From Arachidicoccus terrestris (lineage in GTDB: Bacteria > Bacteroidota > Bacteroidia > Chitinophagales > Chitinophagaceae), in assembly GCF_020042345.1 (NCBI RefSeq), contig NZ_CP083387.1, forward strand, positions 3,410,001 to 3,474,000: a DNA stretch of 64,000 nt. Reading direction: 5' to 3'. A program made the position numbers and the translations under genes. Positions within the stretch are counted from its first letter, which is position 1, and each line of letters starts with the position of its first letter. Shown here piece after piece: positions 18,153 to 27,599 of this stretch. The notes beneath the pieces are model-generated. The model saw only the letters and a list, made by a program, of their open reading frames with translations. It did no database searches and was not told the DNA's origin.

Positions 18153-18881
18153 ATGAAAAAGGAAAAGCGCGTCCATTATCTGCAACATGTCGATTTTGAA
18201 GGCCTGGGTTATATTGAAACCTGGCTATCGGAAAATGGATTTGATTGTACAGCGACAAAATTTTATGAGCCACTGTTTCAGTTGCCCGCGCCCGACGATA
18301 TAGATGCCCTGATTATAATGGGCGGCCCTATGGGTGTGTATGATACGTCTGTCTACTCCTGGCTGAAAGCAGAAAAAGATTTTATAAAATGCTGTATAGA
18401 AGCAGAGAAGCCAGTGCTTGGCATCTGCCTTGGCGCACAACTCATTGCAGATGTGTTAGGTGCAAAGGTTTATAAAGCTCCCCAAAAAGAAATTGGCTGG
18501 TTTCCGGTGATGCCTGACGCAGGTTTAATAAAGAAAGGCAGAGTGTCGCTGAAATTTGAAAGATTGTTCAGAAATAAACCAACTGTTTTTCACTGGCATG
18601 GGGATCAATTTGAGCTGCCGAATGGCTGCTCCAATTTGTTGGACTCTCCAGCTAACAGCAACCAGGCATTCTCAGTGGAGGATAAGGTTATTGCATTACA
18701 ATTTCACCTGGAAGTCAATGCATCGGGTCTGGCTTTAATGATAGAAGAAGGCAGAGGTGAGATTAACCTAGAAGATGCCCCATATGTACAAAGTAAAAGC
18801 CTGTTGTTAAATGGAAGAAGGTATATTAACGCCTGCAACGAATTGATGGGTAGAATACTGAATCTGTGGTTAGATAATTAA
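18153..18881 (+). CDS. type 1 glutamine amidotransferase (GMP synthase-like)
   Basis: This 242-residue class I GATase domain stands alone. It has the nucleophile GICLGAQ (Cys near residue 91), the oxyanion IMGGPMGVYD motif, and the His/Glu of QFHLEV. Stand-alone relatives include YfeJ-like proteins and gamma-glutamyl compound hydrolases, so the true substrate is open. The last 71 bp of the gene are inside a recent tandem duplication that also copies the end of the facing DUF922 gene. Confidence 0.85.
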   Translation: MKKEKRVHYLQHVDFEGLGYIETWLSENGFDCTATKFYEPLFQLPAPDDIDALIIMGGPMGVYDTSVYSWLKAEKDFIKCCIEAEKPVLGICLGAQLIADVLGAKVYKAPQKEIGWFPVMPDAGLIKKGRVSLKFERLFRNKPTVFHWHGDQFELPNGCSNLLDSPANSNQAFSVEDKVIALQFHLEVNASGLALMIEEGRGEINLEDAPYVQSKSLLLNGRRYINACNELMGRILNLWLDN

Positions 18882-18925
18882 TTCGCTTTTATTATTGAAA
18901 ACCTGTAATCGGCATCCTTTGCCGC
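18811..18925. repeat. tandem duplication, copy 1 (115 bp)
   Basis: Copy 1 of a direct tandem repeat contains the last 71 bp of the amidotransferase gene and the intergenic plus 3' end of the DUF922 gene. It differs from copy 2 by one extra A in a short A run (GAAAACC against GAAACC). Confidence 0.95.
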
Positions 18926-19039
18926 ATGGAAGAAGGTATATTAACGCCTGCAACGAATTGATGGGTAGAATACTGAATCTGTGGTTAGATAATTAATTCG
19001 CTTTTATTATTGAAACCTGTAATCGGCATCCTTTGCCGC
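18926..19039. repeat. tandem duplication, copy 2 (114 bp)
   Basis: Copy 2 directly abuts copy 1. The DUF922 gene uses the end found in this copy. The amidotransferase uses copy 1, leaving an orphan 3' gene end here. The break points share only the two bases AT. Confidence 0.95.
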
Positions 19040-19675
19040 ATTTAACGGCGGTAAGGTCTGGCTGATATGTGCTCCTTCATAGGGAGGTAGCTGCTGCAAA
19101 GCAAGGGTAATCCGCTGGTTCCAGATGGCCTGGTTCTTTTTGAGTAATCCATGCATGGTCTGGCGTTCGTAATTCTTCTGTACTTTGGAAAGCTCCTTAT
19201 TCATGGCTTCCATGATCTTGGCGATCTCTTCTTTAAAATTATTGGTAAATTTTACTTGCCGGAACTGCTGGAAGGTTTTTCTGGTATAGATCTCATTCAA
19301 GTCAAAATGACCTTGTTCATGCTGAAGAAGACCACTATCCTGTAAAGCATCCGCAGATACCCAGGATTTGTTATAACTGAATCTATTGGTCATGGAAATT
19401 TTCAAGACACGTTGCAGGTCCAGATTACTAACACTTACTTCTACACCTGGCTGGCTTGAAGTGACTGCTCCGACAGAAAGGGGCTGCCCCTTTCTTGCGG
19501 GTTGTACTACCCGAAAATTATCAAAAGTTAGGCCGGTAGGGCTCCAGTCAACATCCCTGGCCGGATCAGAGAACTGTGCCTTGGCAACACTGAATTGTAA
19601 CAGGGTTATTATTAATACAATCACCCCTGAGGACCTCCGTAAAAAATCCGGCAATACATTTTTAAACTTTGACAT
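19007..19675 (-). CDS. DUF922 family secreted protein, putative zinc protease
   Basis: This 222-residue exported protein has a signal peptide (about 1-33, cut near AKAQ). It carries an HEQGHFD motif (HExxH) in the C-terminal half, the reason this family has been called putative secreted zinc-dependent proteases. The rest is a beta-rich N-terminal part and long helices rich in Lys and Gln. Activity is not proven for the family. Its stop codon lies within the second copy of the tandem duplication. Confidence 0.82.
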   Translation of the reverse strand: MSKFKNVLPDFLRRSSGVIVLIITLLQFSVAKAQFSDPARDVDWSPTGLTFDNFRVVQPARKGQPLSVGAVTSSQPGVEVSVSNLDLQRVLKISMTNRFSYNKSWVSADALQDSGLLQHEQGHFDLNEIYTRKTFQQFRQVKFTNNFKEEIAKIMEAMNKELSKVQKNYERQTMHGLLKKNQAIWNQRITLALQQLPPYEGAHISQTLPPLNAAKDADYRFQ

Positions 19676-19783
19676 AGAAAATTAGACTTCCGTAATCAAC
19701 GCAAGTTACATGCTTTAAAGAAGTTCTCGGCTCACACTATGGCAAATTAAGATCTTATATATAGTAATTTATATTAAATTAGG

Positions 19784-21118
19784 TTAATATTTCTTATTCA
19801 GGTCCCAGTTTTCTATTTCTTTTACCACTCCATCCAGAAAACGGGAACCTAATGCGCCATCAATGATCCGATGATCATAACTGAGCGACAGGATCATAAT
19901 GTGCCTGATACCAATTGTATCGCCCATGTCTGTCTCAATAACCACCGGTCTTTTCTTAATGGTGCCGATGGCCATAATAGCCACCTGTGGTTGGTTGATA
20001 ATGGGCGTTCCGCCCAGAGATCCAAAACTGCCCACGTTGGTCAGTGTAAATGTACCTTCCTGTGTATCAGCGGGTTTTAATTGATTATTGCGGGCTCTTT
20101 CAGCCAGATCATTGACTGCTTTACTGAGGCCTACCAGATTAAGATGGTCGGCATTTTTAATAACCGGCACGATCAGGTTGCCACTGGGCAGCGCGGTGGC
20201 CATCCCTATATTAATATTTTTCTTCAGTATAATAGTGTCACCATCCACAGAGCTGTTAATCAAAGGAAAACGTTTGATTGTACGTGCTACGCAATCAATA
20301 AAAAGTGGCGTAAATGTGATCTTGCTCTTTTCCCTGATTTCAAAGTCTTTCTTAACTTTCTCCCGCCATTTAACCATATTGGTGACATCAACTTCGGCAA
20401 AACTGGTCACTGTTGCATTGATGTTTTGGCTATCTTTCATATGCTTGGCGATCAGCTTACGCATCCTGTCCATCTCAATGACCTCTGTCTCTCCACTGAA
20501 ACTTGCCGGAGATATTGAGGGGGCAGGCATAGTCTCCTGTATAGCGGAGTTGACGGGCTGACCACCCTTGCGGGCGATGTAGGCTAGCAGATCTTTCTTT
20601 GTAAGCCTGCCATCATTGCCTGTTCCGGGGATACAGGCAAGATCCGATGGTGCAATACCTTCTTTAGCGGCGATACTCATGACTAGTGGGGAATAGAAGC
20701 CATTATTGCCCTGAATATTATTAGACTCATTTGTGGTCGCCGGCGTTTCTGCTGAGGCAGCAGGTACATAAGGAATGGATGCAGTATCTTCATTTTCAAT
20801 GTTTTCTGCACTATCCTCCGTTGCGTTTTGCGTTGAAGCCGGTTCCGCTTCTGTTTCTTTTGTATTTGCTGCTTCTCCTTCAGTTTCTATAAGCGCAATG
20901 GTAGCGCCTACAGGGGCAACTTGGTTTTCCTTGAACAAAACTTCTTTGATTACGCCACTTACAGTAGAAGGCACTTCACTATCTACCTTATCGGTAGCGA
21001 TTTCAAGAACCATTTCCTCTTCCTCGACCTGTTCACCCGGCTGTTTAAGCCATTTTAAGACGGTTGCTTCTATTATTCCTTCGCCGAGAGCCGGCATTTT
21101 TAATTCAATTAGCGCCAT
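19784..21118 (-). CDS. 2-oxo acid dehydrogenase E2 (dihydrolipoyl acyltransferase)
   Basis: This 444-residue E2 has an N-terminal lipoyl domain with the lipoylated Lys in ATDKVDSEV (about residue 44), a Glu/Thr/Ala-rich linker and an E3/E1-binding domain (about 140-180, SPLVMSIAAKEGI). The C-terminal catalytic domain has LSYDHRIIDGALG (His and Asp). It transfers an acyl group from lipoamide to CoA. The DKVDSEV lipoyl motif is common in branched-chain and related complexes, but the substrate class cannot be fixed. No E1 or E3 gene is adjacent. Confidence 0.9.
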   Translation of the reverse strand: MALIELKMPALGEGIIEATVLKWLKQPGEQVEEEEMVLEIATDKVDSEVPSTVSGVIKEVLFKENQVAPVGATIALIETEGEAANTKETEAEPASTQNATEDSAENIENEDTASIPYVPAASAETPATTNESNNIQGNNGFYSPLVMSIAAKEGIAPSDLACIPGTGNDGRLTKKDLLAYIARKGGQPVNSAIQETMPAPSISPASFSGETEVIEMDRMRKLIAKHMKDSQNINATVTSFAEVDVTNMVKWREKVKKDFEIREKSKITFTPLFIDCVARTIKRFPLINSSVDGDTIILKKNINIGMATALPSGNLIVPVIKNADHLNLVGLSKAVNDLAERARNNQLKPADTQEGTFTLTNVGSFGSLGGTPIINQPQVAIMAIGTIKKRPVVIETDMGDTIGIRHIMILSLSYDHRIIDGALGSRFLDGVVKEIENWDLNKKY

Positions 21119-21178
21119 AAATGTATTTTTGTGCCTGGATTAAGGGAATCCGGGCCTGGAAATGTACGATTAAGTTTT

Positions 21179-22456
21179 CTAATCTGAAAATTGAGTGCCC
21201 TGATTTTCTGATTCGATTAGTTTACGTAACAGATTAAATGCCTGGAGGGAAGCGGCTTCCCGGTTATGCAACCGGTCATACCGGAAGTGACAGAGCTTGG
21301 TCACGACCTGGTCCTGACTGGCTGCGGCTATCCATACGGTCCCGACTGGCTTTTGCTCAGTTCCGCCGGTAGGGCCTAATATGCCCGAAACAGCTATGCT
21401 GTAATCAGCACCCATGATCACTCTCACCTGTTTAGCCATTAAAATGACGACCTGTTCGCTGACGGCCCCATGGGTGTCCAAAATATTCCTGGGTACTTTT
21501 AAAAGACCTTCTTTAATGGCATTGTCATAGCTGACGACACTACCGTGAATATAGGCAGATGCCCCGCTAATGGCAGTTAACTGGGCTGCCAGATAGCCGC
21601 CGGTACAACTTTCTGCGGTTGTTACCCTTTTGTCGTATTGAATCAGGAGTCGGGCAATGGCCTCGGCGAAACTGATATCCTCATCTGTTACCAAAATATC
21701 ACTGAGCAAGTCCTTCATTTGCTGAAAATAATCATCAATGACAGAGCGAGACCCCGGCTCCACATTTTCTGTCAGTCGAAGCCGGACGGCCTGATGACCA
21801 GGTAGATAAGCAAGTTTGATATTTTCGGGAAGACTGGTTTCCAGGTCTTTAAGCCGCTCTGCGACGAAGGATTCTCCAAGCCCCATTGTCGTCATGGTAC
21901 GATGCAGGACTTCTCCCAGATCAAATTTCTCCCGGATAGCTTTCAGTACAAAGTTTTCTGTCAGTCCCTGCATCTCAAAAGGGACGCCCGGCATGCTGAA
22001 ATAGAGCTTACCTTCCCTTTCAAACTGCATGCCGGGGGCTGTTCCACGTGAATTAAGCATGACCTGGCAAACGTCAGGGACTTCAGCCTGCCGGATATTG
22101 ACATCCAGCATCGGTCTGTTTAGCCTGGCGAAAATGCCCTTGATTATTTCCAGGGACGGTTCATGAAGGACCAGACTTCCTCCGAAATATTCGTTCAGGA
22201 TCGGTTTAGTAAGATCATCTTGTGTAGGTCCTAATCCGCCTGTAATTATAATAATATCAGAATCCGACGAAGCGTCATCTAAGGCCTGCCATATGGCATC
22301 CCATTTATCACCTATGATGACGCGCCTGGCTACCCAAACCCCAATATTATTTAAAGCCTGTCCCAGCCAGGCACCGTTTGTATCGATTACCTGGCCAATC
22401 AGCAATTCATCACCAATCGTTAGAATAGTAGCGGTTACGCGCTGCATATATGACAT
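21179..22456 (-). CDS. cinA: CinA family protein (nicotinamide-nucleotide amidase / ADP-ribose pyrophosphatase)
   Basis: The protein has about 425 residues in two domains. The N-terminal MoaB/MogA-like COG1058 domain (IGDELLIGQVIDTNGAW, ITGGLGPTQDD) hydrolyses ADP-ribose in studied relatives. The C-terminal PncC domain (TTAESCTGGYLAAQLT, GTVWIA) deamidates NMN. Together they recycle pyridine nucleotides. I start it at the ATG at 22456, since the longer frame begins at a TTG. A methyltransferase gene lies upstream on the same strand. Confidence 0.93.
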   Translation of the reverse strand: MSYMQRVTATILTIGDELLIGQVIDTNGAWLGQALNNIGVWVARRVIIGDKWDAIWQALDDASSDSDIIIITGGLGPTQDDLTKPILNEYFGGSLVLHEPSLEIIKGIFARLNRPMLDVNIRQAEVPDVCQVMLNSRGTAPGMQFEREGKLYFSMPGVPFEMQGLTENFVLKAIREKFDLGEVLHRTMTTMGLGESFVAERLKDLETSLPENIKLAYLPGHQAVRLRLTENVEPGSRSVIDDYFQQMKDLLSDILVTDEDISFAEAIARLLIQYDKRVTTAESCTGGYLAAQLTAISGASAYIHGSVVSYDNAIKEGLLKVPRNILDTHGAVSEQVVILMAKQVRVIMGADYSIAVSGILGPTGGTEQKPVGTVWIAAASQDQVVTKLCHFRYDRLHNREAASLQAFNLLRKLIESENQGTQFSD

Positions 22457-22594
22457 ATTAGTTGGGTGCAATTTACTAAAAAATGGCTTCTAATTACGTT
22501 AAAGCGGAGCGGGCTCTGCCAAAAAACCACTGTATGGTTTTGTGGCAGCTGTTAAAAAAGAATGCACAAATCAGCTCGGGAAATAGGTTTATAT

Positions 22595-23239
22595 TCATTG
22601 GAGAAGCCTGACTCTTACAATCCAATAATATCTAAGATTGATATAGGCTGTTTCTGCCGCGATACCCGATAATTGCCTGATAACAAATTCTCTTGTCGGG
22701 AAATTCTTTAAAACCAAGTGCGAAGCCCCGGTTTCCAGGGTTCTGGTCTGATAGGTATTGCCGCGATCATCTGACTTAGTAATCATGTGACTACTGCCTT
22801 CAATATAATTATTATCGATGAAAACCAGAGTCCCTCCAGGTTTTACCAGCCCGGATACCTTGGTGATAAAATGATCCAGTTCCTGTAACAGTATATGACT
22901 CCAGATAAATCCGCCAAACAGACTTTCATGTTTTCTGATTGGGTTTAAATCATAAATATCAGAAACTTCAAAAGTTACACAGCTTTTATATCGTTTGTTT
23001 TTTGCAATGTCGATTACTGTTTTATTGATGTCGGTAGCCAAAATTGAGTTTGCCGTCTGAGCAATTCTTTCCGTCCAATACCCGGTTCCGCAGGCGATTT
23101 CCAAAACTTCTTTATGAAAGAATAAAGACTGCAAAACGCTGATGAGCTTTTTTAAATCAGCCTGCCTTTCAGGTTTATGGTAAACCTTTTCATATTCCTG
23201 CGCCCGGTCTCTATAGTAATTAACAAGGTCTTGATCCAT
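22595..23239 (-). CDS. class I SAM-dependent methyltransferase
   Basis: This 214-residue protein has motif I as VLEIACGTGYWTERIA (residues 45-60), the acidic end of strand 2 (LATDIN) and a VKPGGTLVFIDNN post-motif. Methyl acceptor unknown. It starts 33 nt downstream of the MFS transporter gene on the same strand, so they may be co-transcribed. An imperfect hairpin at 22516-22548 lies downstream. Confidence 0.85.
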   Translation of the reverse strand: MDQDLVNYYRDRAQEYEKVYHKPERQADLKKLISVLQSLFFHKEVLEIACGTGYWTERIAQTANSILATDINKTVIDIAKNKRYKSCVTFEVSDIYDLNPIRKHESLFGGFIWSHILLQELDHFITKVSGLVKPGGTLVFIDNNYIEGSSHMITKSDDRGNTYQTRTLETGASHLVLKNFPTREFVIRQLSGIAAETAYINLRYYWIVRVRLLQ

Positions 23240-23272
23240 TCTTATAGATAATCGTCGTTGTTCAAATGCTGC

Positions 23273-24520
23273 CTATACGGCAGGCACTGCATCTTCTTCC
23301 ATATAATCCAAATCCTTGTGGAAGGATTCCTTGAGTCTGCTTAGCGAAAAAAGCGCAATGGCTACCAAAAAAAATAACATAATGTAAGCTGCCGGAATCA
23401 ATTTAAAATGCTTTACAAAAAATTCAAATAGGAGTGTGATTGGAATCAATGCACCTCTTACAAAGTTTGGTACAGTGGTGGTCACCGTTGCACGAAGGTT
23501 GGTGCCAAACTGTTCTGCGGCAATGGTTACAAAGTTGGCCCAATATCCGACACCGACGCCAATGATAAAGGCCAGGTAATTGAACTGGGTAGGCGTAATG
23601 CCTTTATAGCTGAGATAGTAAGAACAGCTTGCCAATGTAAATAAACAAAATATCAAAATGACTTTTTTCCTGGATTTCATCCATTGAGATAGGAGTCCTG
23701 CAATCAGATCTCCAAAAGAAATGCCTATATAGGCAAACATGATACCACTGCCGGCATCCAACGTACCTTTTGCATTTAATTGATGGCCTATTTCGGGGGC
23801 CTGCGTGAGAAGGATGCCTACGACAAACCATAAAGGAAGCCCGATGAGAATACAATGGATGTATTTGACAAGTCGGTCTTTATTGCCCATAAGCATACCC
23901 AGGCTGCCTTTTTTGATGTTTTTATCTTTGGCGGCCTGTTCAAACATCCCTGACTCGAAAATGCCTAACCGTAAGAATAACAATAGGATGCCCAGACCAC
24001 CACCTACAAAATAGGCATTACGCCAATCAAAATAATGTGAGACTCCCTTGGCGGCTACTGCGCCGAACAATCCTACTACAGCGACCATCATCGTACCATA
24101 CCCTCGCTTTTCCCTGGGCATCGTCTCGGCGACCAGCGTGATACCGGCACCTAATTCCCCGGCCAGACCAATACCTGCAATAAAACGAATAAAAGCATAG
24201 GTATTGACATCGTGCACCAGGCCATTGCAGATATTGGCTATCGAATATAAAAGGATGGATCCGAACAGCACTTTGATCCGGCCATATCTGTCGCCCATAA
24301 CGCCCCAGATAATGCCGCCAATGAGCAGGCCACCCATTTGCATGTTAAGGATGTATTCACCCATCTGGCGCATTTCACGATCGGGGATACCGATGTCTTT
24401 CAGGCTCTGGATCCGGACAATGGAAAAGATTAACAGGTCGTAGATGTCAACAAAATAGCCGAGAGAGGCTACCAGTACCAGTAAAATAACATTTTTGTTT
24501 TGAATCCGGTTTGAGACCAT
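23273..24520 (-). CDS. MFS transporter
   Basis: This 415-residue protein has twelve predicted membrane helices in two halves. Loop 2-3 has the MFS signature GVMGDRYGRIKVL, and the AGIGLAGELGAG stretch in helix 5 is typical of the sugar/metabolite-proton symporter branch (MHS-like). The substrate is unknown. Its neighbour is a methyltransferase on the same strand. Confidence 0.88.
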   Translation of the reverse strand: MVSNRIQNKNVILLVLVASLGYFVDIYDLLIFSIVRIQSLKDIGIPDREMRQMGEYILNMQMGGLLIGGIIWGVMGDRYGRIKVLFGSILLYSIANICNGLVHDVNTYAFIRFIAGIGLAGELGAGITLVAETMPREKRGYGTMMVAVVGLFGAVAAKGVSHYFDWRNAYFVGGGLGILLLFLRLGIFESGMFEQAAKDKNIKKGSLGMLMGNKDRLVKYIHCILIGLPLWFVVGILLTQAPEIGHQLNAKGTLDAGSGIMFAYIGISFGDLIAGLLSQWMKSRKKVILIFCLFTLASCSYYLSYKGITPTQFNYLAFIIGVGVGYWANFVTIAAEQFGTNLRATVTTTVPNFVRGALIPITLLFEFFVKHFKLIPAAYIMLFFLVAIALFSLSRLKESFHKDLDYMEEDAVPAV

Positions 24521-24581
24521 ATATGGTTATTTTGGCACACAATTTACACCAAAATGCCGCAAAAGTTAACAACAGTATCAA

Positions 24582-25616
24582 TTAATATTGGAAGAAAATC
24601 TCTGTTGCGCCAAACCCGAAACGATGATCAAACTGGTTAACAAAGCTTTTTACCTCTCTGCGGCTCTTGAGCAGCTGATGGATCTCTTCTTTTAGTTTGC
24701 CTTTGCCTACTCCGTGGATAATAATCAAATTAGGCTGGCGGTTCATCACTGCGATATCATACCATTTTTCGAATTCTCTTAGCTGCAGCTGCAGCATTTC
24801 AAAATGGGAGAGACCTTTGGGATCATCTATGATTTTATCAATATGCAGATCCACCACACTCCGAACAGGCGGCAGGGTTTCTTTGAACTTTTTTGCAGGA
24901 ACAACCTTGTACCCGACTTTGCTCAGGGAGCTAAGGTCCATTTGTTCTTTTACCTGCTTCTCCCTAACTGGGTATTTGTCCAGTAAACGGTAGGAGATAG
25001 TCGGTTCGTTTTTGTCCTTGATCTCCTCTACTTTATTAAATACCTGCTTCGGTTTTAATTTTAACTGAGTTTCAAAATAATCAGCCCTCTTATCGTCTTT
25101 TTTGGATAGGGAGAATTCTATTTCAAAATGGGGGTAATCATTTAAATCAGAAAAATCCATGTCATGAATATAGACATCTTTATGAGGAAGCACTTCTGAT
25201 TTCAATTCAAAATCGACCTGACCATTTTTCTCATACCTGTAATAAAACTGCATGGCATCCTGAGTATGGTTGACCAGGTAGATTTTAAAATAATCCACAA
25301 TGTCATCACCAAATTCATCCAGTGAATATTTTGGCAATAAGGTCAGCCAGGTCCCGTTTTCAGCTTTAATATGATTCGTTTGCGTTTTCTTTTCAATAGG
25401 GATCTGATCAATAAAAGCTTTTTCTTTTTTGGGTGCCGATACGAGAGGCTTCTGAGAGAACCTTTTAAAATAAGGGAAATCGATCTGATCAGTATATATA
25501 GGGAACTTGACACCACGTACTTCTACGATGACCATCTCTGGATTTAAAATTTCCAGCACGCGGCCTTCTTCACTTGTCTGTAACACGAGGATTTCGTCTC
25601 CAACTTCATATTTCAT
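24582..25616 (-). CDS. DUF2027 and Smr domain protein
   Basis: This 344-residue protein starts with a small beta-barrel (MKYEVGDEILVL..., residues 1-50). A DUF2027 beta domain follows (about 90-200). The C-terminal Smr domain has VDLHIDKI and IIIHGVGKGKL (His-Gly motif). Smr domains bind nucleic acids and often nick DNA or cleave RNA; MutS2 uses one on colliding ribosomes. The role of this combined form, typical of Bacteroidota, is not known. A TAATTTTG box (25621-25628) lies 4 nt before the ATG, suggesting almost no leader. Confidence 0.85.
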   Translation of the reverse strand: MKYEVGDEILVLQTSEEGRVLEILNPEMVIVEVRGVKFPIYTDQIDFPYFKRFSQKPLVSAPKKEKAFIDQIPIEKKTQTNHIKAENGTWLTLLPKYSLDEFGDDIVDYFKIYLVNHTQDAMQFYYRYEKNGQVDFELKSEVLPHKDVYIHDMDFSDLNDYPHFEIEFSLSKKDDKRADYFETQLKLKPKQVFNKVEEIKDKNEPTISYRLLDKYPVREKQVKEQMDLSSLSKVGYKVVPAKKFKETLPPVRSVVDLHIDKIIDDPKGLSHFEMLQLQLREFEKWYDIAVMNRQPNLIIIHGVGKGKLKEEIHQLLKSRREVKSFVNQFDHRFGFGATEIFFQY

Positions 25617-25620
25617 ACTG

Positions 25621-25628
25621 CAAAATTA
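25621..25628 (-). promoter_or_regulatory. -7 box next to the DUF2027-Smr start codon
   Basis: TAATTTTG on the minus strand is an exact TAnnTTTG match. It is so close to the ATG (25614-25616) that transcription would start at the start codon. TTTG occurs upstream but 13 nt away, too close for a standard -33. Confidence 0.4.
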
Positions 25629-25821
25629 ATTCATTTCTCTACAAATCCCTGAATTCATTGCCGGTTGGCGCCCCCCGGAGTGAAACCAGAGTGCTGCTTT
25701 ATTCAGTATTAAAGTCTTCTTTATAAGCCGGGAAGCCGTCCAATGATTGATGGACGGCTTCGTATCTGTTTTATAGTTGTTTTCTGTGATATATAATTCC
25801 CCGGCCTTACTTTTATTAGTA

Positions 25822-27300
25822 TTAATAGGCGCGGGCGAATAATACCCGCTGTTTGCTGGGATTGCCTGTCAGGATACATTTGCCATTTTCCTCAGGATTA
25901 TCGAGTGGGATACAACGAATAGTGGCCTTGGTCAGCTCTTTTATTTTGTCTTCTGTTTCAACAGTGCCATCCCAATGGGCTGCAAGGAAACCGGGCTGCT
26001 CATCCAGTAAGCGCACAAACTCATCCCAAGTGTCTACAGGTGTGATGCGGGACTGCTGAAATGCTTTCGCTTTATTAAAAATGCTGGTCTGGATTGCCTC
26101 CAGTAAGGAGACGATCTGTTCATCCAGGCCATCCAAAGAATAGGTTGCTTTTTCCCGGGTATCACGACGAGCAAGCTCGGCTTGGTTGTTTTCCAGGTCT
26201 CGCATACCAATGGCTATTCTCAGCGGAACGCCTTTTTTCTCATATTCGGCAAATTTCCACCCCGGCCGTTGGTTATCAGTATCATCATATTTCACGCGGA
26301 CTCCTTTTTGCTTTAACTTGTCCATTAAAGGTAAAATGACTCCGTCAATCCGGGCCTTTTGTTCTTCACCTTTGCATATAGGAACAATAACAAGCTGAAT
26401 AGGAGCAATCTTTGGAGGTAATATCAATCCTTCATCATCACTATGGGCCATGACCAAGCCACCGATCAGCCGCGTGGATACTCCCCAGCTCGTAGCCCAT
26501 ACATAATCCAGCTTATTTTGCCTGTCACTGAATTTAACGTCAAAAGCCTTCGCAAAGTTCTGACCCAGAAAATGTGAAGTGCCTGCCTGCAGCGCCTTCC
26601 CGTCCTGCATAAGTGCTTCAATACAATAGGTATCCACCGCTCCGGCAAATCGTTCACTTTCACTCTTGATCCCCCTGATGACTGGCACAGCCATGTATTG
26701 TTCTACAAAATCGCCATAAACATGGAGCATTTTTACGGCTTCTTCAATTGCTTCTTGTTGGGTGGCATGTGCGGTATGCCCTTCTTGCCATAAGAATTCT
26801 GCAGTACGTAAAAACAGCCGGGTACGCATTTCCCAACGCACAACGTTGGCCCACTGATTAATGAGTAGCGGAAGATCCCTATAGGATTGAATCCAGGTTT
26901 TATAGGTATTCCAGATAATGGCTTCAGAGGTAGGACGAACCACCAGTTCTTCTTCCAGTCGGGCTTCGGGATCAACGATCAGTTTTCCTTTTTGCTCAGG
27001 GTCACCCTTTAAACGATAATGGGTAACCACCGCACATTCTTTAGCAAAACCCTCAGCGTTTTTCTCCTCGGCTTCAAAAAGGCTCTTGGGGACAAATAAC
27101 GGAAAATAGGCATTTACGTGGCCCGTTTCCTTAAACATACGATCCAATACATCCCTCATATTTTCCCATAAGGCAAATCCATAGGGTTTAATGACCATAC
27201 AGCCGCGAACTGCACTGTAATCGGCCAGTTCACCTTTAATAACCAGGTCGTTGTACCACTGAGAATAGTCTTCGTTACGGGATGTTATTTCTTTACTCAT
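25822..27300 (-). CDS. proS: prolyl-tRNA synthetase (archaeal/eukaryotic-type)
   Basis: Charges tRNA-Pro with proline. The 492-residue length matches the ProRS type without the editing insertion found in E. coli. Class II motifs: [10 protein letters not shown] near motif 2, [24 protein letters not shown] (motif 2 loop) and the C-terminal anticodon-binding domain. A C-terminal zinc-like domain with CIPL and GKCILTG supplies Cys residues. Single transcript; the spacer downstream holds a stem-loop at 25732-25761 without a clear T run. Confidence 0.97.
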   Translation of the reverse strand: MSKEITSRNEDYSQWYNDLVIKGELADYSAVRGCMVIKPYGFALWENMRDVLDRMFKETGHVNAYFPLFVPKSLFEAEEKNAEGFAKECAVVTHYRLKGDPEQKGKLIVDPEARLEEELVVRPTSEAIIWNTYKTWIQSYRDLPLLINQWANVVRWEMRTRLFLRTAEFLWQEGHTAHATQQEAIEEAVKMLHVYGDFVEQYMAVPVIRGIKSESERFAGAVDTYCIEALMQDGKALQAGTSHFLGQNFAKAFDVKFSDRQNKLDYVWATSWGVSTRLIGGLVMAHSDDEGLILPPKIAPIQLVIVPICKGEEQKARIDGVILPLMDKLKQKGVRVKYDDTDNQRPGWKFAEYEKKGVPLRIAIGMRDLENNQAELARRDTREKATYSLDGLDEQIVSLLEAIQTSIFNKAKAFQQSRITPVDTWDEFVRLLDEQPGFLAAHWDGTVETEDKIKELTKATIRCIPLDNPEENGKCILTGNPSKQRVLFARAY

Positions 27301-27489
27301 ATTAAATAATTCAATAATATTTTTACTGCAGATTTTGCAATACGATTTTATTTAACTATTTATTAAAGTTTAGTAATTAACTATTAACCCTAGCAAAAAG
27401 TCTAATAAAATAGGTTGCAAAAGTACTAACTTCGCAGGTAATTTAACAACCAATGGTTTAAAGTTTTAAATTTGACAAAAATAGCTTAA

Positions 27490-27581
27490 ATTTAGGTCAG
27501 AACTGTCGCAGAAAGATTGATATTTACGTTATTAAGTCGAAGGAAGCAAACAGGCTGCTGTAAACCATTAGCGACCTAAAT
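27490..27581 (+). other. possible leader stem before the YGW-rich gene
   Basis: ATTTAGGTC (27490-27498) pairs with GACCTAAAT (27573-27581) over a 74-nt loop, ending 18 nt before the ATG at 27600. It may shape the mRNA leader or be chance in AT-rich DNA. The rest of the 299-bp spacer shows no gene. Confidence 0.25.
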
Positions 27582-27599
27582 GCAAAAAAATAATCGAGG

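Noticed and set aside
22516-22548. Hairpin after the methyltransferase gene as a terminator
   Set aside because: No T run on either side; stem imperfect.
25732-25761. 10-bp perfect hairpin after proS as its terminator
   Set aside because: The stem is good but no T run follows on the minus strand; left unassigned.
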